The notes beneath the pieces were generated by a model that saw nothing but the letters and a program-made list of their open reading frames with translations, had not been told where the DNA came from and did no database searches. The position numbers were made by a program, and so were the translations under genes. This document shows positions 6,802 to 7,712 of a stretch of 7,712 nucleotides of DNA, one piece after another (position 1 is the stretch's first letter; the number at the start of each line of letters is the position of its first letter). The stretch comes from an uncultured Francisella sp. (lineage in GTDB: Bacteria; Pseudomonadota; Gammaproteobacteria; Burkholderiales; Neisseriaceae): the NCBI GenBank assembly GCA_943913655.1, contig CALTZA010000020.1:1-7712 (forward strand), given 5' to 3'.

Positions 6802-7135
6802 TGTATTATGGCAAAAATCCAGCTTTGTGTCTGTAAGTCCCAAAGTCTTCAGAAATGCTGTTTTAGCCCGGGACAGATTTTCCATGCAGCAGATTTAGTC
6901 CTTTATGCGTCCAGCTCCTTTCCATCTCGTTTGTGAGCTTTCTTTTGCGTCAAGTAAGCCATAAATTGCTGTATTTTGCATCATTTATACCTGAAACTTT
7001 CCTAATCACATTTGTTAGCTCATTTACAGGAAAAAGGACTAAAAGTGTACGAAATAGATAATTAGTTCTCGAAACTAGGCTAAAATATGGGCAAAATATA
7101 TTGATATAGGCGCGTAATTTCGCCTATCATCAACA

Positions 7136-7145
7136 CCCCACACTT
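7136..7145 (-). other. polypurine-tract-like box just outside the LTR
   Basis: The minus strand reads AAGTGTGGGG, followed by TGTTGA and then the LTR start TGATAGGCG. Purine-rich AAGTGTGGGG boxes after a GAGGACGA(G/A)CAAAG stretch are, from memory, the usual plus-strand primer site directly before the 3' LTR of Athila/Tat elements. Here it stands before an LTR that is followed by a PBS and gag, which is the wrong side for an isolated 5' LTR. Confidence 0.6.
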
Positions 7146-7680
7146 AGAGCTTTGTTCGTCCTCGAACAACATATCATGTCCTTCTAAGCATTGACTTAAG
7201 GTTTTTACAGAAACAACACAAAACATTCTTCAAGACAAGCACAACAATTATCAACGAAGAGTAGCTTTCCGATTATAAGTAGAAACAATTTAACCTCAAG
7301 CATAGACTCGTGATGGTGATCAACTCGCATGCAAACGTTTAAGGTACATAGAATCATATACAACTATCCAAAACTCATCAACCATGTGTGTCTCACAATA
7401 TAGTACCCATAATCACTCACAAGTATAGCATATTTTTCAAACATGGGCAGCAAAGTATCCTTGCGCTCACTCTCACAAAGAATTCATATGTAGCAGCTAA
7501 TGACCATAGGCTTGCCCTTAATGTAGTACTCCACTAAATGTCGGAATGTTAAGGTTAGGATCAAGTAGGTCTTTTGATGGTTGTAATGTAGGCTAAGGGA
7601 CGGGTAGGATCAACTATTTTGGCCAGAAATAGTGACTAAGTTCCTAAGCACTTTAATACATCACATTGTATTATTGACAC

Positions 7681-7703
7681 TTTTTTTTTTTTTTTTTTTT
7701 TTT
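7681..7703 (-). repeat. A23 homopolymer (T23 on the + strand)
   Basis: Twenty-three uninterrupted T on the + strand lie about 550 bp outside the LTR, with no other repeat unit around them. It may be an A-rich tract of a retrotransposon 3' region or a poly(A) tail trace. The exact count is prone to sequencing error. Confidence 0.9.
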
Positions 7704-7712
7704 GTAGCACCC

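Larger units (their letters stand above)
1..7129 (-). mobile_element. Athila-type Ty3/Gypsy LTR retrotransposon (5' LTR, PBS, gag-pol), 3' part outside window
   Basis: In element order the sequence shows an LTR, a tRNA-Asp primer-binding site, a short leader, and one reading frame with Gag, protease, RT, RNase H and integrase. The integrase-last order is that of Ty3/Gypsy. The FMDD catalytic box, DLGAS protease, long LTR and tRNA-Asp primer point to the Athila lineage. No chromodomain is visible before the edge, which fits Athila rather than the chromoviruses. The pol end, any env-like ORF, the PPT and the 3' LTR lie beyond the left edge, so LTR-LTR identity and target-site duplication cannot be judged here. 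The assignment to Ty3/Gypsy is very secure. The Athila assignment rests on remembered motifs. Confidence 0.95.
5639..7129 (-). repeat. long terminal repeat, about 1491 bp (5' LTR of this element)
   Basis: In element sense the LTR runs from 7129 (TGATAGGCG...) to 5639 (...GCGTTATCA). It has TG...CA ends within a 5-bp inverted terminal repeat, TGATA/TATCA. The inner end lies 5 nt from the primer-binding site, as expected for a 5' LTR. A TATA box at 6642-6649 divides it into about 0.5 kb of U3 and about 1 kb of R plus U5. The length fits Athila-type LTRs. Only one copy is in the window, so the outer end is inferred. An alternative outer end at 7135 (TGTTGATGATAG) cannot be excluded. No gene is visible inside; short open frames here are unsupported. 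Confidence 0.88.
7130..7712 (-). mobile_element. non-coding flank resembling the 3' internal end of an adjacent Athila element
   Basis: No reading frame of note is present in this 583-bp stretch. Read on the minus strand it has, in order: GGGTGCTAC and an A23 run; AT-rich text with CCTACATTACAACC and AGACCTACTTGATCC; a hairpin (TTGTTCG/CGAACAA); and a PPT-like box touching the LTR. I recall this order from the untranslated region between env-like sequence and the 3' LTR in Athila-type elements. The call is from memory of such repeats. The alternative is unrelated host DNA that happens to resemble it, or a larger LTR than proposed. Confidence 0.55.

Noticed and set aside
1..7712. CRISPR array, bacterial operon or novel defence system
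   Set aside because: There are no regularly spaced direct repeats and no prokaryotic genes. All coding content is a plant retrotransposon polyprotein.

Overview
The window is plant nuclear DNA and is filled almost entirely by one LTR retrotransposon of the Ty3/Gypsy superfamily, lying on the minus strand. Four things place it in the Athila branch of the Tat/Athila clade: the FMDDFSV catalytic box and the RVCMDYRKLN, GYSGYNQI and MPFGLCNAPATFQRC motifs in reverse transcriptase; a DLGAS-type protease; a primer-binding site for tRNA-Asp; and a long LTR of about 1.5 kb. The wording of the Gag linker (EEANYLNNQGGFRGN, QGNQGRNYYDK) resembles copies I recall from Solanaceae. A dicot, perhaps solanaceous, host is therefore my guess; nothing in the window proves it. 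No host gene, tRNA, rRNA or CRISPR array is visible.

Layout, read in the element's own direction (right to left). Positions 7712 to 7130 are non-coding. They hold an A23 tract, AT-rich sequence, a small hairpin and a purine-rich PPT-like box abutting the LTR. This looks like the 3' end of another element's internal region, not host DNA. Positions 7129 to 5639 are one LTR with TG...CA ends and a TATAAATA box. It also carries a duplicated 54-bp unit, a large imperfect inverted repeat and a U5 palindrome. Positions 5633 to 5616 are the tRNA-Asp primer-binding site. A short leader ending in a U-rich, CAG-terminated stretch runs to 5506. From 5505 to the left edge runs one unbroken reading frame of 1835 codons: Gag, aspartic protease, reverse transcriptase, RNase H and integrase. 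It leaves the window still open, near the integrase C-terminal end. Any env-like region, the PPT and the 3' LTR of this copy would lie to the left.

The parts form a standard retrotransposition machine. The LTR drives a genomic RNA and tRNA-Asp primes minus-strand synthesis. Gag builds the particle, protease matures the polyprotein, RT and RNase H make the cDNA, and integrase inserts it. All catalytic residues I looked for are present, so the copy appears young and potentially functional in this part. The most notable structural point is the PPT-like, 3'-internal-like sequence outside what should be the 5' LTR. It suggests an LTR shared by two head-to-tail elements.
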